Part shown: piece after piece, positions 1 through 9,360 of the stretch
Layout of the letters: the number at the start of each line of letters is the position of its first letter
Numbering within the stretch: position 1 is the first letter of the stretch
NCBI RefSeq assembly: GCF_010723305.1
Contig: NZ_BLKW01000004.1
Span: forward strand, 558,001 to 622,000
Direction of reading: 5' to 3'
Source: Mycobacterium botniense
GTDB taxonomy: Bacteria > Actinomycetota > Actinomycetes > Mycobacteriales > Mycobacteriaceae
DNA length: 64,000 nucleotides
Made by a program: the position numbers and the translations under genes
The notes under the pieces: generated by a model
What the model saw: the letters and a program-made list of their open reading frames with translations, nothing else
Database searches by the model: none
Told to the model about the DNA's origin: nothing

Positions 1-253
1 TCTGATCGGTCTGGCGGTCGGGCCGGTATTCGTGGAAGTAGAGCCAGGTTGCCAGTCCAGCGGAGACCGCCAGCAACAGGATCAGAACGACGGGGCTAAT
101 TTTCACACGGCGCAGCCGGCGTACCACGCTATCTATCGGCCGGGATCGCTCAGCCTGCGCTGTGGCGGTGGACACGTCGGTGACTTCGGTTGTCACAGTG
201 CCGGTCTCGGCGCTGCTGCCGGTGGGCTGGTCGGTCTTGTCGTTAATGGTCAT
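1..253 (-). CDS. Mce-associated membrane protein, N-terminal part (3' end beyond window)
   Basis: The ATG at 253 opens a frame that runs off the left edge, leaving about 84 codons. The visible protein has a hydrophilic N-terminus of about 45 residues, a basic stretch (VVRRLRRVK) and then one hydrophobic helix ([12 protein letters not shown]). This is the layout of Mce-associated membrane proteins, single-pass proteins thought to stabilise or assist Mce lipid-import complexes at the cell envelope. The start codon overlaps the stop of the upstream gene (ATGA), so the two are translationally coupled. No mce genes lie in the window, so this may be an orphan pair like Rv0199/Rv0200 or Rv1363c/Rv1362c. 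The family call rests on topology and on the partner gene; the C-terminal domain is not visible. Confidence 0.6.
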   Translation of the reverse strand, partial: MTINDKTDQPTGSSAETGTVTTEVTDVSTATAQAERSRPIDSVVRRLRRVKISPVVLILLLAVSAGLATWLYFHEYRPDRQTDQ

Positions 254-1089
254 GGCACGAACTCGACTTTCGACATCTTCATCTGCCCGCCTTCGTCGGC
301 TACCGTGACCCGAAGCCGCCACTCCCGCGGTTCCTCTTTGGCGCCGGTGACATTGGTGACATGCGATGTCGCCGACACCAAGACGACGGCCGAATCCTTA
401 CCCATTGATTCGACGGCCGCTGAGTTCACTTTCCCTTCAGTGACCACCTTGGACTGTTCGACCACTGTCGTGAAATCGTTGGCCCGTTGTTGGAAATCGT
501 CTTTGAATTCGCCGGTGGAGCTGTCGAGCACCCGTTGGACATCTTGCTTGGCGTGCTTGAAATCGAAGGAGGTCAGGTTGATCACGCCTTGTCGGGCTGC
601 GGCTGCGAACGCTGCGGTTCGCTGCTGGCGCTCGATGGTGTCGTTGTGATACCACAGCATATAGCCGCTCACCGCGAGGAAACCGAGAATGGCGATGAGC
701 GTTGCCGTTTTGGCGAGCGCAGACACCGACGGCCGGGGTAACCAGCGTCGCCACCCGGACCGCTCGAGCGCAGACGGCGCAGCCCCGGCCTCGATTTCGG
801 CGCTGTCCTCAATGTGAGCGGCTTTGGTGACATCATCGGACTCAGAGGGTTCGGTGGCCGCCGTGACGTCGCCGGTCTGCGCCGGGTTCTCGACCGCGGT
901 GGCGTTGGACTTTTCGACTGCGGCTTGTGCCTCCGCCTCACGCCGGAGCCGCAGAGCGCGCGCACGGGCGCGCGCCGCGGCGGCCACCGCTTCGGCTTCC
1001 GCGGCTTCGGCCTCGGCTAGCTCGGCCAAAGCTAGCGCCTCGGCCCTTGCCCTAGCAGAATCAGCCGGGCGCTCGTCGCGCTCAGCCAT
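250..1089 (-). CDS. Mce-associated membrane protein
   Basis: 279 residues. Residues 10-60 are an unusual Ala/Glu/Arg-rich, probably helical or coiled-coil segment, followed by an acidic linker to about 110, a transmembrane helix at about 127-147 ([16 protein letters not shown]) and an extracytoplasmic domain. That domain reads as the Mce-associated fold: a run through [20 protein letters not shown], then FVTTVEQSK-like and conserved C-terminal strand motifs ([18 protein letters not shown]). Proteins of this type support Mce lipid transporters. The gene is divergent from the acyl-CoA dehydrogenase at 1268 and overlaps the following gene by 4 bp. The length and Ala-rich N-terminus recall Rv1363c, but the exact orthologue is not certain. 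Confidence 0.75.
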   Translation of the reverse strand: MAERDERPADSARARAEALALAELAEAEAAEAEAVAAAARARARALRLRREAEAQAAVEKSNATAVENPAQTGDVTAATEPSESDDVTKAAHIEDSAEIEAGAAPSALERSGWRRWLPRPSVSALAKTATLIAILGFLAVSGYMLWYHNDTIERQQRTAAFAAAARQGVINLTSFDFKHAKQDVQRVLDSSTGEFKDDFQQRANDFTTVVEQSKVVTEGKVNSAAVESMGKDSAVVLVSATSHVTNVTGAKEEPREWRLRVTVADEGGQMKMSKVEFVP

Positions 1090-1267
1090 GGTGCTCAGTT
1101 GTCAGCATCATTATCGACTGGACTCCGGTATCTCTTACGGTATTGCTCATTGCTACCATCGGAAACGCCAGCGCACTCCGACGAGGACCGATCAGGCGGA
1201 TGATCAGCCACACCCCCTCTCACCCATACTGCACACGTCACGGTGAAGGAAGGTCCGGGCCGGCCTC

Positions 1268-2404
1268 ATGACCGCTGTCGACTCACCCGAAAAGATACTC
1301 TTTGCCTCCACCAGCCAAGCGTTTCTGCACAAAGAGGCACCGCTGACCTACGTGCGCGAACTGCATGCTGCGGGACTTTCGTTCGATCCGGCCTGGTGGC
1401 GGCGCGCCGCCGAGCTGGGATGGACGGGCTTGCTGGTTCCCGAGGAGCTGGGCGGCGGCAGCGTCTCGGAAAGCGGTCTGGCCGACCTGGCCATGGTCGC
1501 CGAACAGATCGGCAAGACCGTCGCACCCGGGCCGCTGTACCCGGTCAGCACCGTGCTCGCCGGGCTGGTCGACTGTGCGCAGCGCCAAACCCACACCGCC
1601 CTGATCGGATCGCTGGTCGCCGGTGAAACCGTGGCGTCGTGGGCCGTGTACGAGCCAGGCGCGGGTTGGGCGCCGCACCAACCGTCAGTTACCGTCACAC
1701 CAACCGATTCCGGCTACCGCATCGACGGTGTCAAAGACCGGGTCGAGGCCGGCGCACAAAGTGGTGTGCTCCTGGTGGTGGCTCGCGGTGACGGGGGGGT
1801 GCGACAGTTTTTGGTCCCGACGGACGCGCCGGGTGTCCGGATCGAACCTCAAGAGTCGGTGGACCTGGTCAAGCAATACGCGCGGGTCAGCTTCGACGGT
1901 GTCAGGGTGGAGCCGTCGGCGGCCGTCGGCACGGTGGACGAGAGCGCTGCGCTGATCGATCGGCAGAGCCAAATCGCACAGGTGCTGCAGTGCGCTGAGG
2001 TGGTCGGAATCCTGCAGACGGTGTTCGACTTCACCGTCCAGTGGGCGTTGGACCGGCACACCTTCGGTCGCTCGCTGGCGTCCTACCAGGCGCTCAAACA
2101 TCGCTTCGCCGACATGAAGATGCGACTGGAAGCATGTCGTGCGACGACGGCCGCGGCGGTTGCAGCAGTGGCCGCCCGTGCACCCGATGCTGCGCTATCG
2201 GCCAGTATTGCGAAATCTTACGTGGGCGAAGTAGCCGGTCAGATCGTGCAGGATTGTGTGCAAATGCACGGCGGTATCGGTGTCACCTGGGAACACGATC
2301 TGCACCTGTACCTGCGGCGGGTTGTGTTGTACCGCTCCATGTTCGGCACTCCCGAGGAGCACAACTTGCGGGTATACGCGTGGCAGGAGGCGGCGCGGCG
2401 ATGA
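1268..2404 (+). CDS. Acyl-CoA dehydrogenase, small/partner subunit
   Basis: 378 residues with the three-domain acyl-CoA dehydrogenase layout: N-terminal helical domain (WWRRAAELGWTGLLVPEELGG), middle beta domain, and a C-terminal helical domain ending in HGGIGVTWEHDLHLYLRR. Mycobacterial ACADs encoded as adjacent unlike genes usually form alpha2beta2 complexes acting on steroid or other bulky acyl-CoAs (ChsE1/ChsE2, FadE26/27). This gene fits that pattern: its TGA overlaps the ATG of the larger ACAD at 2401 (ATGA). A GAAGGAAGG ribosome-binding sequence lies about 17 nt upstream of the ATG. The SEPxxGSD signature of full ACADs is replaced by YEPGAG, as expected of a partner subunit. The substrate is unknown. 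Confidence 0.85.
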   Translation: MTAVDSPEKILFASTSQAFLHKEAPLTYVRELHAAGLSFDPAWWRRAAELGWTGLLVPEELGGGSVSESGLADLAMVAEQIGKTVAPGPLYPVSTVLAGLVDCAQRQTHTALIGSLVAGETVASWAVYEPGAGWAPHQPSVTVTPTDSGYRIDGVKDRVEAGAQSGVLLVVARGDGGVRQFLVPTDAPGVRIEPQESVDLVKQYARVSFDGVRVEPSAAVGTVDESAALIDRQSQIAQVLQCAEVVGILQTVFDFTVQWALDRHTFGRSLASYQALKHRFADMKMRLEACRATTAAAVAAVAARAPDAALSASIAKSYVGEVAGQIVQDCVQMHGGIGVTWEHDLHLYLRRVVLYRSMFGTPEEHNLRVYAWQEAARR

Positions 2405-3633
2405 CCGCCGAAACGGTTGAGCAGTTCCGTGCCCGGGCCCGAGCGTGGCTGGCCGACAACATGCCACGCATCGACCCCGCATCCCCACCAGCCGCGTATC
2501 GCGACGACGAACGCAGCTGGAGGCGGGCGCGTGAGCTGCAAAAGCGGCTCTATGAGGGCGGATTCGCCGGTATCTGCTTTCCCCGTGAGTACGGCGGCCT
2601 CGGCCTGGATTACGACTACCAGAAGGCGTTTGACGAGGAAACTCTCACCTATGAGATGCCGCTGATCCTCAATACGCCGACGTTCACCATTTGCTGTGCG
2701 ACGTTGCTCGATACCGGCAGTGAAGAACAAAAAAAGCAGCACATCGCCGCCGCATTGCGCGGTGACGAAGTGCTGGTGCAACTGCTCAGCGAGCCCAGCG
2801 GCGGATCGGATCTGGCGGGTGTGATCACCCGCGCCGAGCGGCGCGGGGAGCGGTGGGTGATCAACGGCGCCAAGACCTGGAGCACCAGCGCGTTCGCCGC
2901 CGACTACGGTTTGTGTCTGGCGCGCACCAACTGGGATGTGCCCAAACACGAGGGCCTGACCATGTTCCTGGTGCCGATCGCCCACCCGGGGATCACGCTG
3001 CGGCGTATCACCCAGCTCAACGGCTCCACCGAGTTCTGCGAAGAATTTTTCGACAACGTCGATGTCGGTGACGATGCCGTGGTGGGCGAGGTGAATAACG
3101 GCTGGGCGGTGGCGTCGCGGCTGCTGTATCACGAACGACGCGCGGTCGGGCAGGGTTCGGAGTTCGCCAGCGGTTCCGGTAGTGAGGGCGGCCGGTCGAC
3201 GCCGGTGGACTACGTGACGTTGCTGGCGACGACGGGCCAGGTTGGCAACGAGCGTGTCCGCGAGATGGCCGGCCGGGTGCTGGTGCACCGCGCGGTGGCC
3301 GAGCAACTGGTCGACCATGTGTATCGAAGTGTCAGGGACGGCACTTTGCCGCCGGCCGGTGGGACGCTGATCCGGTTGTTTCATGCTGAGGCGGTGACAC
3401 TGGACATGGACACTGCGCTGGCGATCGCGGGCACAGCCGGAGTCGTGGGGAAGCAAGGCGCGGGTCTGGAAAACGGGCTGCGTTACCTGTCGCGTCAGAC
3501 GGTGTGCCTGGGCGGCGGCACTACCGAGATGGCCCGCAATGTCATCGGCGAGCGGGTACTGAACTTTCCGCGCGAATACGCCGCCGACCGCGGTGTGCCC
3601 TTCAATCAGGTGCGTCGCGGTCAGTCGCGGTGA
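2401..3633 (+). CDS. Acyl-CoA dehydrogenase, large subunit
   Basis: 410 residues from the ATG at 2401, which overlaps the previous stop. The frame stays open further upstream, but that part lies inside the first ACAD and is not coding. ACAD signatures are present: LLSEPSGGSDLAGV in the middle domain and the FAD-contacting GGGTTEMARNVIGERVL at the C-terminus. It probably forms a heteromeric flavoenzyme with the product of 1268-2404 and introduces the alpha-beta double bond in an acyl-CoA thioester. Electron transfer to ETF is expected. The gene is followed by a strong hairpin and a convergent amidohydrolase gene. Nothing in the sequence fixes the substrate; pairing suggests a bulky or branched acyl-CoA. 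Confidence 0.88.
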   Translation: MTAETVEQFRARARAWLADNMPRIDPASPPAAYRDDERSWRRARELQKRLYEGGFAGICFPREYGGLGLDYDYQKAFDEETLTYEMPLILNTPTFTICCATLLDTGSEEQKKQHIAAALRGDEVLVQLLSEPSGGSDLAGVITRAERRGERWVINGAKTWSTSAFAADYGLCLARTNWDVPKHEGLTMFLVPIAHPGITLRRITQLNGSTEFCEEFFDNVDVGDDAVVGEVNNGWAVASRLLYHERRAVGQGSEFASGSGSEGGRSTPVDYVTLLATTGQVGNERVREMAGRVLVHRAVAEQLVDHVYRSVRDGTLPPAGGTLIRLFHAEAVTLDMDTALAIAGTAGVVGKQGAGLENGLRYLSRQTVCLGGGTTEMARNVIGERVLNFPREYAADRGVPFNQVRRGQSR

Positions 3634-3826
3634 ACTGAGGTTGCCGTGGTGGGCCTGTCGAGGTTGACGAGCGCCCGGCCTGGGGCAGCGTTTGTCGGTG
3701 TCCCGTACTTGCGCTGGTGTTGGCAGATCCCAATTTGTCAGGGCAACAACGCCTTCGGAAGAGACGCTCGTGCCGTCCAGTTGACGCCGGGAACACCGGG
3801 TTCACAGCGACGGCTCAGCGGTCAAC

Positions 3827-3861
3827 CCGTCAAGCCCCCCATTCGATGGGGGGCTTGACGG
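3827..3861. terminator. Bidirectional hairpin terminator
   Basis: A perfect 16-bp stem (CCGTCAAGCCCCCCAT pairs with ATGGGGGGCTTGACGG) with a 3-nt loop sits between the convergent ACAD (stop 3633) and amidohydrolase (stop 3877) genes. There is no U-tract on either side, which is common for mycobacterial hairpin terminators. Confidence 0.7.
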
Positions 3862-3876
3862 CTGTTGGAACGAGGC

Positions 3877-5079
3877 TCAGGCGCTGACCTGCTTTGCCGG
3901 TTGCGAAACCTTCATCAGTTGCATCATGTTGCCGCCCATGATTTTCGCGACGTCGTCTTGGCTGAGGCCGGCGAGTTCGTCGACGAAGGTCAGCGGGTCG
4001 GCGAGTCCTTCTGGATGCGGCCAGTCCGAGCCGAATACCACCCGGTCCGAACCCACCATCTTGACGATATCGACGAAGTTGTCCTCCCAGAAGGGGCTGA
4101 TGTAGATGCATCGCTTGAAAGCTTCGATGGGATCTTCGCTGAACGCGTTCGGCATCTTCTTGTAGACACTCTTGAGCGCTTTGAACAGGTGCGGCACCCA
4201 CTCGGCGCCATTTTCGATGGATAGGATCCGCAGCTCGGGGTTGCGCGAGAGCGCGCCGTGGCAGATCAACGCACCCATCGCGTCTTCGATCGGCCGATGG
4301 CCCATCACCAGCATCCGGAACGCGGTCGGGCGGAAGGGCAGGAACTCGTCGCCAGGTTCCCACACGTTCGCGAAGTCGGCGTAACCGCTGTCGGAAGCGT
4401 GCATCGACACCGGGATTCCGGCTTTGATACACGCCTGCCAGAACGGGTCGAATTCCTCGAAACCGAATGAGCGGCTGCCCCGATAGCCGGGCACCGGAGC
4501 CGGTCGGACCAGCACGGTACGCGCGCCCCGCTCCAGGCACCATTCCAGTTCTTCCAGCGCCCGCTCGACGATCGGCAGGGTGATCACCGGGGTGGCGAAG
4601 ATGCGCTCCTTGTAGTTGAACGACCACGTCTCATACATCCATCGGTTGAGCGCGTGGATGACATCGTGGGTCAACTCCGGGTCGTCTTTCATCCGCTCCT
4701 CGACCAAGCTGGCCAGCGTCGGGAACATCAGCGCATAGTCGACACCGAGCTCATCCATCACCTCCAGCCGCGGCCCGGGTTCCCGGAACGCGGGGATGGC
4801 CTTCATGGGCTCCCCCATTACTTCCCGATAACTCTTGCCGCCGCTGCCGTGGCGGAAGTACTCCTCCTGCGCCCCGGGGCGGGCCACCACCTCAAACGTC
4901 GGGTTGGGGATGTACTCGCTGATGTGGCCGCGCACCACGATCTTGGTGCGCCCACGAACCTGCACATAGTCGATGACGTGCTTGCGGTTGTCCGGCAAGA
5001 ACTTGGTCAGCGCCTCCTGGGTTTCATACATGTGGTTGTCGGCATCGAACACGGGAAACGCAAGTTGGCGTGACGGCAT
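3877..5079 (-). CDS. Amidohydrolase-2 family metal-dependent hydrolase
   Basis: 400 residues. The N-terminal FDADNHMYE is the first metal-binding motif of the Amidohydrolase_2 TIM-barrel family (ACMSD/2-pyrone dicarboxylate lactonase-like). VSMHASD in the middle and VFGSDWPHPEG near the C-terminus supply the further His and Asp ligands. Such enzymes hydrolyse or decarboxylate small carboxylated substrates; mycobacteria carry many of unknown function, often in catabolic clusters. It lies downstream of the TetR-hotdog fusion gene on the same strand, 90 bp apart, with an inverted repeat in the gap. The ATG at 5079 has GGAGAG nearby upstream on its strand. The precise reaction cannot be told from sequence. 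Confidence 0.82.
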   Translation of the reverse strand: MPSRQLAFPVFDADNHMYETQEALTKFLPDNRKHVIDYVQVRGRTKIVVRGHISEYIPNPTFEVVARPGAQEEYFRHGSGGKSYREVMGEPMKAIPAFREPGPRLEVMDELGVDYALMFPTLASLVEERMKDDPELTHDVIHALNRWMYETWSFNYKERIFATPVITLPIVERALEELEWCLERGARTVLVRPAPVPGYRGSRSFGFEEFDPFWQACIKAGIPVSMHASDSGYADFANVWEPGDEFLPFRPTAFRMLVMGHRPIEDAMGALICHGALSRNPELRILSIENGAEWVPHLFKALKSVYKKMPNAFSEDPIEAFKRCIYISPFWEDNFVDIVKMVGSDRVVFGSDWPHPEGLADPLTFVDELAGLSQDDVAKIMGGNMMQLMKVSQPAKQVSA

Positions 5080-5115
5080 GGTGCTCTCCTTGTCGCAATG
5101 ATGCTCACTATCGGC

Positions 5116-5130
5116 GGTAATGACGTTACC
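5116..5130. promoter_or_regulatory. Inverted repeat GGTAA-N5-TTACC, candidate operator
   Basis: Perfect 5-bp arms separated by TGACG, 37 bp upstream of the amidohydrolase start and downstream of the regulator gene at 5170-6195. Position and symmetry fit a TetR-type operator, possibly for that regulator; binding is an inference. Confidence 0.35.
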
Positions 5131-5169
5131 ACTGTTGAGGTCGTCATGTAATAGGGCCGTCGGGCTGAT

Positions 5170-6195
5170 TTATTGCGGGTCGATTGCGCGGACATCGTCG
5201 CGCTTGACAACGGAGAAATTCACGGTGGCCGTTGCAGCGAGTTCGCCGTCACTGCTGCGGAATATCTCGACCTGCGCGATGACGGAGCGACGGCCGGCGC
5301 GCAGAATCCGTGGCACCGCCCGCGCGAAACCCTCGGTGATCGGCCGCAGGTAGCGGATGAAGAGGTCAGCGGTGGTAATGCCGGTAGCCGGCTGCAGATA
5401 GTCGAGGCCAAGGCGTCCGCCTGCCACGTCAGCGAGTGTGGCGATCATGCCGCCTTGCAGCGCACCGGCGGTGTTGACGACACGCGGGCTGACCGGCAGT
5501 TCCATGACGAATTCACCGTCGCGGCTAGTCTCGCGCAAACCAACCTGGGCGAACAGTTCGGCCAGAGATGACGTCGCCGACCGGGCCTCGCCGTTGGTTG
5601 CACCGAGGGCCCGATTGCAGAAGTCGTAGAGGTGCCCCCCATCGATGGGTGCTCCAGTGAGTTCGGTGCCCAGCCAGTGCAGTCGCGACGCGCCCAACAC
5701 GGTCTGCATGACGATGGCGGCCGCGGCCCCGACATCGAGTTCCGGCCGGAAGACGCCCTCGGTGATTCCACGGCCAATGATGTCGCAAATCAGTTGGTGC
5801 AGCGGTGCGAGGACCCGTGCGTAGTCCCGGGGCCGGGTTTCAGCCAGATGCTGGTTATACAGGCTCAGCGCGCGGTTCAGGCTGTCCTGGGTGCTCGATT
5901 CCGGTTGGGCGCTGATACGGTCGATCACCAACTTCAACGCGGCGGTGCTGTCCAGGCCGCTGGTCTCGGCCCGCCACGTCTGCGCCGACTGCACCATGGT
6001 TCGTTCGAATAGCGCCAGCAGCAACTCATCCTTGCTGGAAAAATGCTGGTAGAAGGCTCGCAACGAGGTTTTAGACCGGGCGACGATTTCCTGCACCGTG
6101 AAGTCGGTGCGCCCGGTTTCGCCCAGTACCGCGACGGCGGTTTTGATGAAGCGCTCGGCGCGCGTGATTTCGGCATCACCGTCCGGACCTGTCAT
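5170..6195 (-). CDS. TetR-family regulator fused to a hotdog (PaaI-type thioesterase-like) domain
   Basis: 341 residues, far longer than a usual TetR protein (about 200). Residues about 15-65 form the TetR helix-turn-helix (FTVQEIVARSKTSLRAFYQH), followed by a helical ligand/dimerisation domain to about 200. Residues about 225-335 form a second domain with the hotdog signature NTAGALQGGMIATLADVAGG and the following strand TADLFIRYLRPI. In PaaI/YbgC-like thioesterases the motif is usually NxxGxxHGG; here the His position is Gln (LQGG), while the Asp of LADVAGG is kept. The hotdog part may bind or hydrolyse an acyl-CoA that serves as the inducer. Stop and start positions give a single uninterrupted frame, so this is a true fusion in the sequence given. 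Confidence 0.85.
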   Translation of the reverse strand: MTGPDGDAEITRAERFIKTAVAVLGETGRTDFTVQEIVARSKTSLRAFYQHFSSKDELLLALFERTMVQSAQTWRAETSGLDSTAALKLVIDRISAQPESSTQDSLNRALSLYNQHLAETRPRDYARVLAPLHQLICDIIGRGITEGVFRPELDVGAAAAIVMQTVLGASRLHWLGTELTGAPIDGGHLYDFCNRALGATNGEARSATSSLAELFAQVGLRETSRDGEFVMELPVSPRVVNTAGALQGGMIATLADVAGGRLGLDYLQPATGITTADLFIRYLRPITEGFARAVPRILRAGRRSVIAQVEIFRSSDGELAATATVNFSVVKRDDVRAIDPQ

Positions 6196-6422
6196 GGGCG
6201 GTTTCTCCTTTTCAGCCGCTCCTTTTCTGCCGCACCACCCGGCGCTCCGAGAATGAGATTACCGCGGATGGCTGCGGGCCGGGGCATCCGCCCGGATATT
6301 CGGAGACCAGCGACGGGCCACCCCGGCGAGGCATCCGAGAGCCCACGCCCGGTCATCGATCGATCACAGGATGGTAATGCGGGGACGAGGCTGACAGCTC
6401 GCCGCAGGCCTGACGGCGAGCA

Positions 6423-9338
6423 CTACTGCACCACAGGCTTGGGAAGCTCGATGGTGGCCGTGTCGTCGCAGTCGTCTTCCCGCAACAGCAACGATCTGAC
6501 CAACGGGCGCGGTCCACAGGCCCGGAGCAATTGACTGGCGGGGCGCGGGCGCACCTGTTGCGGCCACCAGAACCAACGACCGAGCAAAGCGGCGATGGAC
6601 GGTGTCATAAACGCCCGCACGACCAGCGTGTCGAATAATAGGCCGAGGCCGATGGTCGTACCGACCTGACCGATTATCCGCAGTTCGCTGACCACCATCG
6701 ACGCCATGGTAAAAGCAAACACCAACCCTGCCGACGTGACGACCTTACCGGTACCGCCCATTGCCCGGATGATGCCCGTGTTTATCCCCGCAGAAATCTC
6801 CTCTTTAAACCGGGAAACCAACAACAGGTTGTAGTCCGACCCAACCGCTAAAAGAATAATCACCGACATCGCCAGCACCATCCAGTGCAGTTTGATACCC
6901 AGAAGATATTGCCAGACCAGCACTGACAGTCCAAACGATGCGCCCAGCGAAATTGCCACTGTGCCGACGATAACCAGAGCGGCAACAAAACTGCGGGTGA
7001 TAATTAGCATGATGATGAAAATAAGGCAGAGTGAAGCAATGCCCGCGATTAAAAGATCGTATTTTGAACCATCGCGCCAGTCCTTGAAGGTCGATGCAGT
7101 CCCCGCGACATAGATCTTGGCATTCGCGAGAGGTGTCCCTTTGATCGCCTCCTCGGCCGCCGTCTTTAGCTGGTCGATACGTGCCACCCCCTCGGGCGTG
7201 GCGGGATCGCCCCGATGCGAAATGATGAATCGAGCTGCTTTCCCGTCAGGAGATAGGAAGGAGCCCATCGCGTGCTGGAAGTCTTTGTTCTGGAAAACCG
7301 CCGGCGGCAGATAAAAGGAATCATCATTTCTCGCGGCGTCGAACGCCTTTCCCATGGCGGTGGCGTCCTTAGTTAATTCATCCATCTCACCAAACAGACC
7401 GGACATGGTGCTGTGCATGGCTAGCATCATGGTCCGGATTTTTTGCATACTTGCGATCATTGGCAGGTACTGCTGCAGCATCTGCGGCGTGATGATGTCC
7501 AGCTGGTCCATATCGTTCACGAGATCACGAAGTTTGTCGCTAACCTCGTCGACACCGTCAAGCGACTCGAATATGGATCGCAGCGACCAGCAGATCGGAA
7601 TGTCGTAGCAGTGTTTTTCCCAGTAGAAGTAGCTCCGAATGGGCCGCCAAAAATCTTCGAAATCAGCGAGGTGACCCCGCAGCTCGTCCGTGATGACTTC
7701 CACATCATGCGTCTCGCCCACCATGTGATGGGTAGTAGTGTAAAGCTGCTGCATGAGGCCATACATGCGCTGCATTAAGTTGATCGTCTCCGCCAGCTCG
7801 TCCGCTTGCCTGAGCATATCATTCATGCGCTTTTTCTGAAACTTCAGATTTTGTAGCTGGGTGGCACTCTGCAGGCTCAGCAGAAAAGGTATCGAAGTGT
7901 GCTCAATTGGTGTTCCTTCGGGGCGAGTCACCCCTTGGACTCGTGAAATCCCGGGAACGCGAAAAATTCCTTTGGCTAGTTTGTTTAAGATCAGAAAATC
8001 TGCGGGATTACGCATATCGTGATCTGATTCGATCAGCAGAAGCTCTGGCATCATCCGCGCCTGTGAGAAATGACGGTCAGCAGCCGCATAGCCTAAATTG
8101 GCTGGAATGTCTTTAGGAGTGTAAAGTCGATCGTTGTAGCTCGTTTTATAACCCGGAAGTGTCAGGAGGCCTATCAGCGCGATCGCGCACGTGGCAGCGA
8201 AAATAGGCGCGGGCCACCGGACGATTGTCGTACCAATCCGCCGCCAGCCGCGAACCCCGATCCTGCGCGTGGGGTCGAACAGGCCGAAACGGCTTCCCGC
8301 AGCAAGAACTGCCGGAACGAGGGTCAGGGCCACCGCGACCGTGACGAGCATGCCCACTGAACACGGGATGCCCAGAGTCTGGAAATAAGGCATCCGGGTG
8401 AAACTGAGGCAGAAGATAGCTCCCGCGATAGTTAAACCGGAGCCGAGCACAACAGGCGCCACCCCACGATATGTGGTAGAGAATGCGATGTCCGGATCCT
8501 CGCCGGCCTGACGTGCCTCTTGATATCGACCGAAGAAAAATATCCCGTAATCGGTTCCGGCTGCGATAGCGAGAGAAACCAGCAGGTTAATGGCGAACGT
8601 CGAGAGCACAAGGACATTGTGATGCCCCATAAACGCGACAATTCCCCGGGCTGCTGCTAATTCGATTCCGACCGTGGTGAGCAGCAGCACCACGGTAATC
8701 ACCGAACGGTAGATGACCAATAGCATGGTGAAGATCATCACGACCGTAACCAAGGTGATCTTTAGAATCGATTTGTTACCGCTGTGGTGCATCTCGGTAA
8801 CCAGCGGCGCCGGGCCGGTGACATAGACCTTGACTCCGGCAGGTGGCGAAGTCCGCGTGACAATATCCTGGACAGCCGCCACGGATTCTTCTCCCAAGGT
8901 GGTGCCCTGATTCCCGGCGAGATTCAATTGCACATACGCGGCCTTGCCGTCGGAACTTTGTACGCCCGAGGCGGTGAGCGGATCTCCCCATAAATCCTGA
9001 ACGTGCTCGACATGCTTCGGATCGTCTCTTAACTGACGGACCAAGTCGGCATAGTACGTGTGAGCATCGTCGCCCAGCGGCTGCTGACCCTCCAGCACAA
9101 TCATCGCGAAACTGTCTGAGTCGGATTCTTTGAAGTCTCTGCCCATGCGGGCCATGGCCTGCACCGACGGGGCATCTTTGGGACTGAGCGACACCGAATG
9201 CTCTTGGCCCACTCGTTCCAGCGACGGAACTGCCAGGGTGACAATCAGAGTCAGCGCTATCCAGGCGAGGATGATCAGCAACGCAAACCTGCGAATTGTC
9301 CGCGGTATGACGGGCGGCTCAAAGCGTTGGGTGCTCAT
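6423..9338 (-). CDS. MmpL-family RND lipid transporter (MmpL4-like, second copy)
   Basis: 971 residues from ATG 9338 (MSTQRFEPP); the longer open frame to 9482 lies inside the preceding mmpL and is not used. One N-terminal helix ([19 protein letters not shown]) is followed by a large periplasmic loop, helices 2-6, a second loop with a long helical region rich in Met/Gln, and helices 7-12 ending near [14 protein letters not shown]. MmpL proteins use proton motive force to move lipids and siderophores across the inner membrane. The gene starts 22 bp after the stop of a highly similar mmpL, and the mmpS-mmpL-mmpL order matches mmpS4-mmpL4a-mmpL4b of glycopeptidolipid (GPL) loci. Cargo is unknown. 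A 227-bp gap to the TetR fusion gene holds nothing I recognise. Confidence 0.9.
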   Translation of the reverse strand: MSTQRFEPPVIPRTIRRFALLIILAWIALTLIVTLAVPSLERVGQEHSVSLSPKDAPSVQAMARMGRDFKESDSDSFAMIVLEGQQPLGDDAHTYYADLVRQLRDDPKHVEHVQDLWGDPLTASGVQSSDGKAAYVQLNLAGNQGTTLGEESVAAVQDIVTRTSPPAGVKVYVTGPAPLVTEMHHSGNKSILKITLVTVVMIFTMLLVIYRSVITVVLLLTTVGIELAAARGIVAFMGHHNVLVLSTFAINLLVSLAIAAGTDYGIFFFGRYQEARQAGEDPDIAFSTTYRGVAPVVLGSGLTIAGAIFCLSFTRMPYFQTLGIPCSVGMLVTVAVALTLVPAVLAAGSRFGLFDPTRRIGVRGWRRIGTTIVRWPAPIFAATCAIALIGLLTLPGYKTSYNDRLYTPKDIPANLGYAAADRHFSQARMMPELLLIESDHDMRNPADFLILNKLAKGIFRVPGISRVQGVTRPEGTPIEHTSIPFLLSLQSATQLQNLKFQKKRMNDMLRQADELAETINLMQRMYGLMQQLYTTTHHMVGETHDVEVITDELRGHLADFEDFWRPIRSYFYWEKHCYDIPICWSLRSIFESLDGVDEVSDKLRDLVNDMDQLDIITPQMLQQYLPMIASMQKIRTMMLAMHSTMSGLFGEMDELTKDATAMGKAFDAARNDDSFYLPPAVFQNKDFQHAMGSFLSPDGKAARFIISHRGDPATPEGVARIDQLKTAAEEAIKGTPLANAKIYVAGTASTFKDWRDGSKYDLLIAGIASLCLIFIIMLIITRSFVAALVIVGTVAISLGASFGLSVLVWQYLLGIKLHWMVLAMSVIILLAVGSDYNLLLVSRFKEEISAGINTGIIRAMGGTGKVVTSAGLVFAFTMASMVVSELRIIGQVGTTIGLGLLFDTLVVRAFMTPSIAALLGRWFWWPQQVRPRPASQLLRACGPRPLVRSLLLREDDCDDTATIELPKPVVQ

Positions 9339-9360
9339 AACGCGGCTTTCGGCAAACCCG

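Noticed and set aside
2239..3456. 405-codon open frame on the minus strand
   Set aside because: It is antisense to the ACAD genes, His/Arg/Gly-rich without any domain, and a product of high GC codon bias.
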